This document shows positions 29,713 through 38,049 of a DNA stretch of 64,000 bases, piece by piece. The stretch comes from an uncultured Bacteroidales bacterium. Lineage in GTDB: Bacteria; Bacteroidota; Bacteroidia; Bacteroidales; Bacteroidaceae. Below the pieces are notes generated by a model. The model saw only the letters and a program-made list of their open reading frames with translations, did no database searches and was not told the DNA's origin. A program made the translations under genes and the position numbers. Position 1 is the stretch's first letter. Every line of letters starts with the position of its first letter. The stretch spans positions 44,892 to 108,891 of the forward strand of contig CADBQP010000048.1 in NCBI GenBank assembly GCA_902796835.1, written 5' to 3'.

Positions 29713-30780
29713 ATGACGCCGCTTCTCGGACTTACACTCGACGAACTGAAAAACTTGGCTGCAGAATATGGCTTACCATCGTTTGTGGGTAAGCAGATGG
29801 CTGATTGGCTTTATTCTAAATGCGTGACGAGCATTGACGAGATGGCCAATGTTTCGAAGGTTGCTCGCGAAAAGTTGAGCGAATCGTACTCAGTTGGTGC
29901 TTCGGCACCGGTGATGTCGCAGAAGTCGGTAGATGGTACCATCAAATACCTTTTCCGCACTCAGCGAGGCGACTTTGTAGAAACCGTCTATATCCCCGAT
30001 GGCGACAGAGCGACGCTCTGCGTTTCGTGTCAGGTGGGTTGCAAGATGGGCTGTGCTTTCTGCATGACGGGACGCCAAGGCTATGTGGCTTCGCTCTCTG
30101 TGGCAGATATCTTAAACCAGTTTTATGCCTTGCCCGAGCGGGAGACGCTGACGAACATCGTGTTTATGGGACAAGGCGAACCTTTTGACAACCTCGACAA
30201 CGTGATTCGTGCCACAGAGGTTCTCACGGCTTCGTGGGGCTTCGGCTGGAGCCCAAAGCGCATCACTGTTTCAAGTGTGGGACTGCGGCAAGGGCTGCGC
30301 CGCTTCCTTGACGAAAGTCGGTGCAACGTAGCCATCAGTCTCCATCATCCTTATCCTGCCGGGCGTGCCAGGCTTATGCCAGCCGAGCGTGCCTTTTCGA
30401 TTACGGAAGTGGTAGATGTGCTCAAGCAGTACGACTTTTGCAGGAAGAGACCGCTTAGTTCCGACTCTCCCAAGCAGCGCCGCCTTTCCTTTGAGTATAT
30501 CGTGTTTGAGGGCATCAATGACAGTATGGCACATGCCCAAGCCATCGTAGATTTGCTTCAGGGTCTTGACTGCAGAGTCAATCTTATTCGCTTTCACCAC
30601 ATACCTGAAACCAATTTGCGGGGAGTAAGTGAGAAACAAATGCTCCAGTTGCGCGACTATCTCACTTCGCATGGAGTTTTTGCCACGATTCGTGCAAGCC
30701 GAGGCGAGGATATAATGGCCGCGTGTGGCTTGCTTTCTACGGCAGAACAGGAGAAGGAGAAACACACTTCCTCGCAATGA
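29713..30780 (+). CDS. rlmN: Dual-specificity 23S rRNA/tRNA adenine-C2 methyltransferase
   Basis: A 355-residue radical SAM enzyme that methylates A2503 of 23S rRNA and A37 of some tRNAs. The cluster motif is CKMGCAFC (CX3CX2C) within VGCKMGCAFCMTGRQG. GQGEPFDN, SVGLRQGLRR, SLHHPY and a C-terminal MAACGLL with the methyl-carrier cysteine follow. The ATG at 29713 is chosen; a frame from 29638 runs through the terminator hairpin and is not credible. pdxA follows 53 bp later. Confidence 0.93.
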   Translation: MTPLLGLTLDELKNLAAEYGLPSFVGKQMADWLYSKCVTSIDEMANVSKVAREKLSESYSVGASAPVMSQKSVDGTIKYLFRTQRGDFVETVYIPDGDRATLCVSCQVGCKMGCAFCMTGRQGYVASLSVADILNQFYALPERETLTNIVFMGQGEPFDNLDNVIRATEVLTASWGFGWSPKRITVSSVGLRQGLRRFLDESRCNVAISLHHPYPAGRARLMPAERAFSITEVVDVLKQYDFCRKRPLSSDSPKQRRLSFEYIVFEGINDSMAHAQAIVDLLQGLDCRVNLIRFHHIPETNLRGVSEKQMLQLRDYLTSHGVFATIRASRGEDIMAACGLLSTAEQEKEKHTSSQ

Positions 30781-30833
30781 GCCGCATAGCCAAAATGATG
30801 CTTAAGACTTACGCAAAACATATCTCGTGCTAA

Positions 30834-31946
30834 ATGGAAAATAAAAATACCTCCCCAAAAATCAGAATAGGAATCACTCACGGCGACACCAACGGCGTGG
30901 GCTATGAAATTATTTTCAAGGCTTTTGAGGACAATTCGCTTTGTGAGTTCTGTGTCCCCATAGTTTATGGTTCGGCTAAGGTGGCTTCCTACCATCGTAA
31001 GGCGCTTGAGTCGAGCGTGAACTATCGTGTGATATCTAAGGCCGATGAGGCTGATGCCCATTCGCTCAACTTGCTCAACTGCATGGATGATGAAATCAAG
31101 GTGGAGCTGGGTTCGCAAAGCTCCGAAGCCGGGCGTGCCGCCTTTGTGGCGCTTGAGCGTGCGGTGGCCGACTATAAGGCTGGCCTGATCGACGCCATTG
31201 TAACGGCCCCCATCAATAAGGCAAGCATTCAAAGCCCGTCGTTCAATTTCAACGGCCATACCGAATACTTCGCTGAACGTTTCGGAGGCGACCCTTTGAT
31301 GGTGATGACAGGTGAGCGAATGAGAGTGGCGCTTGTCACTACGCATGTCCCCCTTGCTGCCGTTCCGGGTCTCATAACCACGGAATTGGTTCTTAACAAG
31401 TTGCGTATATTTTATAACTCTCTGCGGTCTGACTTCTTGTTGCCGGCACCTCGCATTGCGGTGTTGGCTCTCAATCCACATGGGGGCGACGACGGCCTGC
31501 TTGGCAAAGAAGAGAGTACGGCCATTCAGCCGGCCATTGAAAAGGCCAGTGCCGAGGGAATATCCTGCTTCGGGCCTTATGCGGCCGATGGCTTTTTCGC
31601 GAGCGGCGCCTATCGCAAGTTTGATGGCGTGCTCGCCATGTATCACGATCAAGGCCTCGCTCCTTTTAAGGCTTTGGCAACTTCGAACGGTGTCAACGTA
31701 ACCTCGGGGCTCAATGTGGTCCGCACATCGCCCGACCACGGAACTGCCTTCGATATTGCTGGAAAAGGGGTGGCCGACGAGGCTTCCATGCGACACGCTA
31801 TCTATGAGGCTATCGATATATTCAGAAATCGTAATTTTGACAAGGAGGGTAGGGCCAACCCACTGCCCAAGCTCTATCACGACCGTCGCGAAGACAGCGA
31901 TCGCCCGCGACGCTTCTCTCCCTCATCTGCCGACCCAGTAGAATGA
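30834..31946 (+). CDS. pdxA: 4-hydroxythreonine-4-phosphate dehydrogenase
   Basis: A 370-residue enzyme of DXP-dependent vitamin B6 synthesis. Metal and substrate motifs are THGDTNGVG, TAPINKASI, GHTEYFAERFG, ALNPHGGDDGLLGKEE, YHDQGLAPFK and VVRTSPDHGTAFDIAGKG. These include the histidines that bind the divalent metal. Its stop overlaps the next start (ATGA), so it heads a tightly coupled run of six genes. The rest of that run looks like lipid head-group chemistry, so vitamin B6 may be only a passenger role. Confidence 0.92.
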   Translation: MENKNTSPKIRIGITHGDTNGVGYEIIFKAFEDNSLCEFCVPIVYGSAKVASYHRKALESSVNYRVISKADEADAHSLNLLNCMDDEIKVELGSQSSEAGRAAFVALERAVADYKAGLIDAIVTAPINKASIQSPSFNFNGHTEYFAERFGGDPLMVMTGERMRVALVTTHVPLAAVPGLITTELVLNKLRIFYNSLRSDFLLPAPRIAVLALNPHGGDDGLLGKEESTAIQPAIEKASAEGISCFGPYAADGFFASGAYRKFDGVLAMYHDQGLAPFKALATSNGVNVTSGLNVVRTSPDHGTAFDIAGKGVADEASMRHAIYEAIDIFRNRNFDKEGRANPLPKLYHDRREDSDRPRRFSPSSADPVE

Positions 31947-32641
31947 AGTTTGCCATCATAGCAGCAGGCGAAGGAAGCAGGCTTCGCAGTGAAGGCTTTC
32001 GAGTGTCAAAACCTTTGGTTGAAATCAACGGCATGCCTATGCTGCAGCGCTTGGTCACGATTTTTGCCCAATTCTTGCCCGAAGAAATTCTTGTGATAAG
32101 CAATGAGCAACAACCCGACGTCGCTGCGCTTATAAGCCAGTTGAGCAAGGATTTCCCCTTGCGCCACCTCGTGAAATCTACACCAAGTTCCATGCATAGC
32201 TTCTACGAGTTGGCTCCGTTTCTGACAGATGCCCCATTTTGCCTGACTACGGTCGACAGTGTTTTCGCCCCTGCAGAATTTTCAGACTACATTTCGACCT
32301 TCAGCTCGTCGGATGTTGACGGACTAATGGCGGTTACAAAATTTGTGGACGATGAGCGTCCGCTTTATGTTGACGTTGATGATGATTTCACGATCAGAGG
32401 TTTTTATGATGAGTCTTGCAATGTGCATTTTGTGTCGGGCGGTCTGTATTGCCTTTCGCCTCGCGTGATTCCATTGCTGCGGCGCTGCGTAGAGAGTGGA
32501 CAAAGTCGTATGCGCAACTTCCAACGCATAATGGTGGCAGAAGGCTTTCGCTTAAAAGCATATCCTTTCCGAAAGATTATGGATGTAGACCACGTGGAAG
32601 ACATCGCAAAGGCTAACGATTTTTTGAACTCTCTGCAATGA
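31943..32641 (+). CDS. Nucleotidyltransferase of the sugar-1-phosphate/alditol-phosphate type
   Basis: A 232-residue Rossmann-like NTP transferase. MKFAIIAAGEGSRL is the nucleotide-binding loop, and SKPLVEINGMPMLQR carries the lysine of the second signature. TTVDSVFAP and IMDVDHVEDIAKAND complete the pattern. Enzymes of this group load a sugar- or inositol-type phosphate onto a nucleotide. Its start overlaps pdxA by 4 bp and its stop overlaps the ATP-grasp gene. A CDP-alcohol phosphatidyltransferase two genes on suggests that it supplies the activated head group, possibly as a CDP form; that is inference. Confidence 0.75.
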   Translation: MKFAIIAAGEGSRLRSEGFRVSKPLVEINGMPMLQRLVTIFAQFLPEEILVISNEQQPDVAALISQLSKDFPLRHLVKSTPSSMHSFYELAPFLTDAPFCLTTVDSVFAPAEFSDYISTFSSSDVDGLMAVTKFVDDERPLYVDVDDDFTIRGFYDESCNVHFVSGGLYCLSPRVIPLLRRCVESGQSRMRNFQRIMVAEGFRLKAYPFRKIMDVDHVEDIAKANDFLNSLQ

Positions 32642-33456
32642 AAATTCTCGGCGTTTCACGTGCGCAGCGCTATTCACCGAATTCTGTGGAGCGCGACGCG
32701 GCCATTTTCAAAATTGTTTGTGCAAACTTGCTTGCTAGCGGTGCGGAGGTGGCAGTAGTCGACGAAGATGAGCTACGCAATGCCGATGGCTATGAAGCTA
32801 TTTTCAGTATGGCTCGAGATAATCGTGTGCAAAATGTTCTATATCAGCAAGAAAAGATGGGTGTCTTTGTGCTCAACTCTCCCTCATCGCTGCGTAATCT
32901 GCGGCGCTCGTCTCTTTTGTCTTTGCCTGGCGAATTGCGAGACCGTGTGGCCCCCATGCAATTGGCTTCGCAGCCTGTTTGTAGTAGGCAGTTCCCACTT
33001 TGGTGGAAGCGCGATGTGCCAGCGGTAGCGCAGGACGATGTGCGTATGTTGCATACTTTAGCCGAACTTTCGCCTGCAATGCAGACTGATGCGGCCATTC
33101 TCATGGGCCACGTAGATGGTGTGTTGCTGAAGTGCTATGGTGTTGTGGGTACCGACTTTTTCAGCGTTCACACTTCCGTGTTCCATAAATTTGGTTCCGA
33201 GGACAGCCCGCGTGTCCCTGAGCCATCGAGAACAGTTGAGCCAACTCTTTCTACAGTTGAGCCAACTCTTCGCGTTTTCTGCGATGCCGTAGCCCGCAGT
33301 TTGGGTGTCAGTGTTTATGGAGCCGATGTAGTGTGTCGGCCCGAGGGGAGTTTTAGCCTTATTGACTTCAACGACTGGCCAAGTTTCGCTGCCTGTCGTG
33401 ACGAGGCGGCTCATGCCATTAGCAACCTCATTCTTAATAATTCTTCCATGCAATAG
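32638..33456 (+). CDS. ATP-grasp-like protein with an internal 7-residue repeat
   Basis: A 272-residue protein I place in the ATP-grasp fold. FPLWWKRD, VDGVLLKCYGVVG and the metal-binding end VYGADVVCRPEGSFSLIDFN followed by DWPSF resemble RimK- and ITPK-type members. Its substrate is unknown. Residues near 193-212 read VPEPSR-TVEPTLS-TVEPTLR. At DNA level this is an in-frame copy of the GTTGAGCCAAC 21-bp repeat found in intergenic gaps of this window (33213-33273). It overlaps its upstream neighbour by 4 bp and ends 10 bp before the CDP-alcohol phosphatidyltransferase start. Confidence 0.65.
   Translation: MKILGVSRAQRYSPNSVERDAAIFKIVCANLLASGAEVAVVDEDELRNADGYEAIFSMARDNRVQNVLYQQEKMGVFVLNSPSSLRNLRRSSLLSLPGELRDRVAPMQLASQPVCSRQFPLWWKRDVPAVAQDDVRMLHTLAELSPAMQTDAAILMGHVDGVLLKCYGVVGTDFFSVHTSVFHKFGSEDSPRVPEPSRTVEPTLSTVEPTLRVFCDAVARSLGVSVYGADVVCRPEGSFSLIDFNDWPSFAACRDEAAHAISNLILNNSSMQ
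33213..33273 (+). repeat. In-frame 21-bp repeat inside the ATP-grasp gene
   Basis: ACAGTTGAGCCAACTCTTTC begins at 33232, and a second copy begins at 33253. A weaker copy (CCTGAGCCATCGAGA) precedes them. The period of 21 bp is seven codons, so the frame is kept. The core GTTGAGCCAAC is the reverse of GTTGGCTCAAC in the arrays at 5561, 49890 and 62296. Confidence 0.85.
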
Positions 33457-33466
33457 AAAAATCGCT

Positions 33467-34381
33467 ATGTCCACGCTACAATCTACATTCAAGTCGCGCG
33501 ATACAGAGGAGTGGCTCGACATACATTTCACTCGTCCCGTTGGATATCTTTGGGCCAAGTTGTTTGAGAAGCTGGGCGTTCATCCCAATGTGGTTACGCT
33601 CTTGAGTATTATCTTGGGCGCGGGGGCTGCGGTTTGTTTCTACTTCGAGTATTATGGGGTCAACGTCATAGGAATCTTATGCCTCATGTGGGCCAATTTC
33701 TACGATAGTGCCGATGGTCAGCTGGCCCGTATGACTGGTCAAAAAACGCGCCTGGGGCGTGTTCTCGACGGATTTGCCGGCGATGTGTGGTTTTTCTGCA
33801 TCTACTTGGCTATTTGCCTGCGCCTTACCCCCACATGGGAATGGTGGATTTGGGGCCTTTGTGCCGTGGCAGGCTTCCTGTGTCACGGACCCCAGTGCCA
33901 GATGGCCGACTACTACCGCAATGTTCATCTTTATGTGGTAGAAGGAGCCGCGAAGTCAGAACTGCATCGCGCAGAGTCGCTTCGACAAGAATATGAACGC
34001 ACATCCTGGCGTGGCAATTTAGTATGGAAAATCTTTTTGTTCTTTTACGAGCGTTACACTCGTGGCCAGGAGCGTCGCACACCGGCTTTCCAGAAATTTC
34101 GCGAGCAGGCAGAAAAGACATACGGCGCCGCTTTTCCCGAGCCGTTGCGACAGGCGTTCAGAAAGGGTAGTCTTCCCTTGGTGGCCTATGCCAACATTCT
34201 CACCTTTAATACGCGAGCCATCGCCCTGTATGCCTCCCTGCTTTTAACTATGCCTTGGCTCTATCCTCTCTTCGAGATTTTGGTGCTGCAGCCTCTCTGC
34301 TACATTATGCAGCATCGCCACGAAATGCTATGCCAACGGCTTACTCAGAAAATAATCCCAACAAATGAAACCCATATATAG
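33467..34381 (+). CDS. CDP-alcohol phosphatidyltransferase family membrane enzyme
   Basis: A 304-residue membrane protein read from the ATG at 33467. The family signature is DSADGQLARMTG followed by RLGRVLDGFAGD. It shows D-x2-D-G-x2-A-R-x8-G-x3-D, but the last Asp comes after four residues instead of the usual three. Hydrophobic segments follow on both sides. Such enzymes transfer a phospho-alcohol between CDP and a lipid or alcohol acceptor. The flippase-like gene starts inside its last 17 bp. The nucleotidyltransferase and HAD genes in the same operon could make the donor and remove a phosphate from the product. Confidence 0.85.
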   Translation: MSTLQSTFKSRDTEEWLDIHFTRPVGYLWAKLFEKLGVHPNVVTLLSIILGAGAAVCFYFEYYGVNVIGILCLMWANFYDSADGQLARMTGQKTRLGRVLDGFAGDVWFFCIYLAICLRLTPTWEWWIWGLCAVAGFLCHGPQCQMADYYRNVHLYVVEGAAKSELHRAESLRQEYERTSWRGNLVWKIFLFFYERYTRGQERRTPAFQKFREQAEKTYGAAFPEPLRQAFRKGSLPLVAYANILTFNTRAIALYASLLLTMPWLYPLFEILVLQPLCYIMQHRHEMLCQRLTQKIIPTNETHI

Positions 34382-35384
34382 GAATTTATTTTTTCTTTTT
34401 GGCCTCGTGTCAATAGGCATCATGCTTTGGACATTCGATTTCGACCCTTCCGTAATCGATTTGGGGCTCGCCTTGCGCTACCTGCCCCTTGTTATTGTCG
34501 TTTGGGTGCCCACTTATTTTTGCAATGCTCTGGCCTATAAAACGGTGGTCAATTCCGATGGAATGAAACCGCGCATAGGTTTCTTCAGGGCCCTGCAGCT
34601 CACGCTTTCTGGCTTTGCCTTTAGCAATACTACGCCCTTCGGTTTTGGCGGATTGCCCTACAGGGTGATGGAGCTCGGCGGCCAAGTGGGCAACAACCGC
34701 GCTATGGCTTCTACAGTGCTCTATTCCATGATGCACGTCAGTTCCCATTTTTGCCTGTGGCTCACGGCTGTGGTCTTGTTCTTGCTTTTCCATTTCGAAA
34801 AAGCGACGCCCTTTGTGTGGACCCTCATCGCGCTTTTTCTGGTTGTGCTGTCCGTTTTAATCTACTTCTTTTATTATGGCTACAAAAACGGGATGATTGT
34901 GAAGCTATACGGCTGGGCAATGAAACTACCCCTTTTGCGCAAACCACTGGGCCGTTTCTATGAAAAGAATAAAGCCAACATGCAGCAGATAGACAGCAAC
35001 ATAGCTTGTCTGCACTCCCGTCCGCGAGCATTCTATTCGGCATTGTTTCTTGAGTATGCCGCCCGAGTAATAAGTAGTGTGGAGTTTATGTTTATTTTTG
35101 CCTCTATAGGCATTCAGGTAAGCCTTGTTGATGCCATTTTGCTGCTTGCGCTGGCTTCGTTGGTGGGCAACATTTTGTTTTTCCTGCCCATGCAGCTTGG
35201 CGCCCGCGAAGGTGGGTTGGCCATTATGCTTTCCGTGATGGGGCTCTCGCCAGGCCTGTCAATATACAGCGCGTTTTATAGTCGCGTGCGCGAACTGTTT
35301 TGGGTGATAGTGGGAGTCATGCTCGTGAAATTGCTCCCCACTAAGTATCATAAATCAGATAGCTCACATGAAGAGGCAGTTTGA
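34365..35384 (+). CDS. Flippase-like membrane protein (lysylphosphatidylglycerol synthase TM region, UPF0104)
   Basis: A 339-residue polytopic protein with about eight membrane segments. The conserved SGFAFSNTTPFGFGGLPYRV and the second half FFLPMQLGAREGGLAIMLSV match the transmembrane part of MprF/AglD-type proteins, thought to move lipids across membranes. The aminoacyl-transfer domain of MprF is absent. It overlaps both neighbours by 17 bp, which points to coupled expression with the lipid head-group transferase and the HAD phosphatase. Confidence 0.8.
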   Translation: MKPIYRNLFFLFGLVSIGIMLWTFDFDPSVIDLGLALRYLPLVIVVWVPTYFCNALAYKTVVNSDGMKPRIGFFRALQLTLSGFAFSNTTPFGFGGLPYRVMELGGQVGNNRAMASTVLYSMMHVSSHFCLWLTAVVLFLLFHFEKATPFVWTLIALFLVVLSVLIYFFYYGYKNGMIVKLYGWAMKLPLLRKPLGRFYEKNKANMQQIDSNIACLHSRPRAFYSALFLEYAARVISSVEFMFIFASIGIQVSLVDAILLLALASLVGNILFFLPMQLGAREGGLAIMLSVMGLSPGLSIYSAFYSRVRELFWVIVGVMLVKLLPTKYHKSDSSHEEAV

Positions 35385-36096
35385 TGGCGTCAAAGCTTTG
35401 TTTTTCGATTACGGCGGCACGCTTGATGTTCCTGCCCGCCATTGGTCGACGGTCATTGCCGAGGCTTATGAACACGCGGGCCTCAGTGTGGCGCCCCATG
35501 CCTACAGAGAAGCCTACGTTTGGGCGGAGCGCCAACTGGGACGGCCCGGGAAGGTGGATTGTCAAAGCAATTTCGCACAGTTACTGCGCCTGAAATTAGA
35601 CATACAAACGGCTTATTTACGAGAGCGTGGTGCCCTCAGTCTTTCGGCTATGGCGATGCGCGAAAAGCTGGAGCAGATGGTGGCATATTGCGACGAGATG
35701 GTGAGGCGCAACCTCGATATGGTACGGCCAAAGTTGGAACTGCTCTCGCGCAAGTATGCTCTCTTATTGGTTTCCAACTTCTATGGGAACCTTCGTGCCG
35801 TACTTCAAAATTATGACCTCCTAGTTTTTGAAGGCGTCATCGAAAGCGCTGCCGAGGGAGTGCGCAAACCAAATCCGGAACTTTGGCGCAGGGCGTTGGA
35901 GCGTGCCGGTTGCAAGCCTTCGCAGGCCGTAATAGTGGGCGATTCCATGAAGAATGACATAGCTCCGGCTCTTGAACTGGGCTGCACAAGTGTTTGGCTC
36001 AAAGGCGAAGCGTGGACCGATGAGCCCGAGCCACAGAACGAATCGCTAATTGTAGTTAGCAGTTTTGAAGAGGTGGCACAACTTTTCGGCGTCTGA
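35368..36096 (+). CDS. HAD-family phosphatase
   Basis: A 242-residue HAD hydrolase. Motif I is FFDYGGTLDV, motif II is LLVSNFYGNL, motif III is KPNPELWRRAL, and motif IV is VIVGDSMKNDI. The second catalytic Asp (D+2) of motif I is replaced by Gly in DYGGT, a known variant in this superfamily (DxGGT), so activity may differ. It is the last gene of the run that starts with pdxA and may dephosphorylate an intermediate made by its neighbours. Confidence 0.82.
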   Translation: MKRQFDGVKALFFDYGGTLDVPARHWSTVIAEAYEHAGLSVAPHAYREAYVWAERQLGRPGKVDCQSNFAQLLRLKLDIQTAYLRERGALSLSAMAMREKLEQMVAYCDEMVRRNLDMVRPKLELLSRKYALLLVSNFYGNLRAVLQNYDLLVFEGVIESAAEGVRKPNPELWRRALERAGCKPSQAVIVGDSMKNDIAPALELGCTSVWLKGEAWTDEPEPQNESLIVVSSFEEVAQLFGV

Positions 36097-36155
36097 ATTG
36101 ATTGGGTTTTCCGAAGGAGGCGAAAAATATATTTTAACTTTTATTGTGTTTTTCT

Positions 36156-36163
36156 TAGGTTTG
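36156..36163 (+). promoter_or_regulatory. Putative -7 box TAGGTTTG
   Basis: TAGGTTTG fits TAnnTTTG and lies 30 bp before the DUF4348 lipoprotein ATG. A TTTT stands about 20 bp upstream in place of TTTG. It would separate this gene from the lipid operon. Confidence 0.5.
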
Positions 36164-36193
36164 CACTAAATTCGCAACGTCTAAGAAAAAAAT

Positions 36194-37015
36194 ATGAGGT
36201 CACTTCTTTATTTCATGGCAGCTCTATTGATATTTGCTGCCTGTAAGCGCGAGCCGAAAGCCGAGCCCGAGGTTGCTCCAGCCGACACTGTGGAAGTTGT
36301 TGAGCCAGTCGATACTGACTCTGTGGTTGTGCCCGAGCCGCCCAAGACTGCCGACGAAAATTTTGACGACTTTCTTTATAGTTTCATGAAGAGTCGTCGT
36401 CGCCAATTGGCTCGCATTAGTTTTCCTCTGCCCAATATAGTGGACGGGGTTGACCATCCTGTTCAGAAAAGCGCATGGAAATTCGACCCTCTCTTTTCCA
36501 ATCACGATGTTTACACCATTTTTTTCGACCATGTCCCATCCAGGAACTATGGTGTTGACACTGCGTTGAAAAAGGTTACGTTCGAGTGGATTTATCTGGC
36601 CGATGAGCGTGTGAAAGACTACGAGTTTCGCCGCGTGGGTGGGCGCTGGATGCTCACGAGCCTCAACACTCACTCATGGAGAGGCGGTGAGAACGCAGAC
36701 TTCTACAAGTTTTACTATAACTTTGTGACCGACGATGATTTTCAGCTCAATCATATTGCCAATCCTTTCAATTTTAAAACTTTTGACGACGAGACTTACG
36801 AGATAGTTGACGGCACGCTCGACTCTCAGCAGTGGCCCGATTTCAAGCCGGAACTTCCGAGCGACATTGTCACCAACATTAAGTACGAATTGCCTGCCAA
36901 ACGTTCCGATTACCGTGTGGTGAGAATTTTGAGCCCTTCGGCCGAAATGAATTGCGAACTGCATTTCAAAAAGTTCGAAAATAGTTGGAAACTCACGCGT
37001 TTTAATAACTTGTAA
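36194..37015 (+). CDS. DUF4348 lipoprotein
   Basis: A 273-residue lipoprotein: MRSLLYFMAALLIFAAC carries the lipobox cysteine near residue 17, followed by a Glu/Pro/Val-rich spacer. From about residue 55 the sequence (ENFDDFLYSFMKSRRRQLAR, ISFPLPNIVDG, FDHVPSRNYG, RRVGGRWMLTSL) matches DUF4348 proteins of Bacteroidales, whose function is unknown. murB begins 2 bp after its stop, so it is in the cell envelope operon with murB and the MBL gene. Confidence 0.8.
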   Translation: MRSLLYFMAALLIFAACKREPKAEPEVAPADTVEVVEPVDTDSVVVPEPPKTADENFDDFLYSFMKSRRRQLARISFPLPNIVDGVDHPVQKSAWKFDPLFSNHDVYTIFFDHVPSRNYGVDTALKKVTFEWIYLADERVKDYEFRRVGGRWMLTSLNTHSWRGGENADFYKFYYNFVTDDDFQLNHIANPFNFKTFDDETYEIVDGTLDSQQWPDFKPELPSDIVTNIKYELPAKRSDYRVVRILSPSAEMNCELHFKKFENSWKLTRFNNL

Positions 37016-37017
37016 AA

Positions 37018-38040
37018 ATGCTTCAAAAAGAAAATTTCTCGCTTCTAAAGTTTAATACATTTGGCATTGATGCTCATTGTCGTTTGTTTTGCGAATACGA
37101 CAATGTTGAGGAGCTTTTCCTTCTGCTTCAAGAAATTCGGGATAACGGATTACGTATTTTGCACGTAGGACGTGGAAGCAACCTCCTTTTTGTGCGCGAT
37201 TTTGACGGCGCCGTGTTGCATTCTCACATTTTGGGAAAGGAAATTCTGGAGCGCAGCGAGGAAAAAGTCCTGGTGAGAGTGGGGGCCGGCGAAGTGTGGG
37301 ACGAGGTTGTTTCGTGGCTCGTAGCTCATAATTGCTATGGTGCAGAAAATCTGTCGCTCATTCCGGGCGAAATGGGGGCGGCGGCAGTACAAAACATCGG
37401 TGCCTACGGTGCCGAGGTGGGACAACTAGTGGAGCAGGTCGAGGCTGTGGAGATTGCCACGGGGCAGCGCCGGTTTTTCGGAGCCGACGAATGTGACTAT
37501 GCCTACCGCCATAGCATATTCAAGGATGCGCTTCGTGGAAAATATGTTGTCACCCACGTGTTGTTGCGCTTAAATCCTGAATTCAAGGCCGCGGTGGGTT
37601 ATGGCTCTTTGCGCAGTGAGGTAGAGTTGCGCGGGCTGAATTGCTGCAACATAACTGCCAGCGAGATGCGGAGCCTTATCATCAACGTGCGTCGGGCCAA
37701 GCTGCCCGACCCGGAGGTCCTTGGCAACGCAGGCTCATTCTTTATGAACCCCGTGGTAGGCACTGAAACTTTTGAGTCGCTGCTTCAGCAATATCCAGAC
37801 ATGCCACATTTTGAAGCTTCACAAGGAGTGAAAGTTCCGGCAGCATGGTTGATAGAGCAATCTGGTTGGAAAGGCCGTCGGCTAGGCCCGGCGGGAGTTT
37901 ACGAAAAGCAGGCTCTTGTGCTGGTGAACCACGGAGGAGCTACAGGAAGCGACATTGCAGACCTGAGCAAAGCTGTGCAGGAAAGCGTGTTTGAGAAATT
38001 TGGAATTCGCATATTCCCAGAGGTTAATTTCATTGAATAA
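37018..38040 (+). CDS. murB: UDP-N-acetylmuramate dehydrogenase
   Basis: A 340-residue flavoenzyme, of the E. coli-like type I length, that reduces UDP-GlcNAc-enolpyruvate to UDP-MurNAc in peptidoglycan synthesis. FAD-binding blocks are HVGRGSNLLF and LSLIPGEMGAAAVQNIGAYG. YAYRHSIFK, the catalytic region GNAGSFFMNP with its Ser, and GVYEKQALVLVNHGGA with the late Glu region follow. Start and length fit the family. It lies between the DUF4348 lipoprotein (2 bp) and an MBL hydrolase (9 bp). Confidence 0.94.
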   Translation: MLQKENFSLLKFNTFGIDAHCRLFCEYDNVEELFLLLQEIRDNGLRILHVGRGSNLLFVRDFDGAVLHSHILGKEILERSEEKVLVRVGAGEVWDEVVSWLVAHNCYGAENLSLIPGEMGAAAVQNIGAYGAEVGQLVEQVEAVEIATGQRRFFGADECDYAYRHSIFKDALRGKYVVTHVLLRLNPEFKAAVGYGSLRSEVELRGLNCCNITASEMRSLIINVRRAKLPDPEVLGNAGSFFMNPVVGTETFESLLQQYPDMPHFEASQGVKVPAAWLIEQSGWKGRRLGPAGVYEKQALVLVNHGGATGSDIADLSKAVQESVFEKFGIRIFPEVNFIE

Positions 38041-38049
38041 GAATAATTT

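Noticed and set aside
30657-31880. 407-codon open frame on the minus strand opposite rlmN and pdxA
   Set aside because: It overlaps two well-supported genes and has no recognisable domain or start signals.
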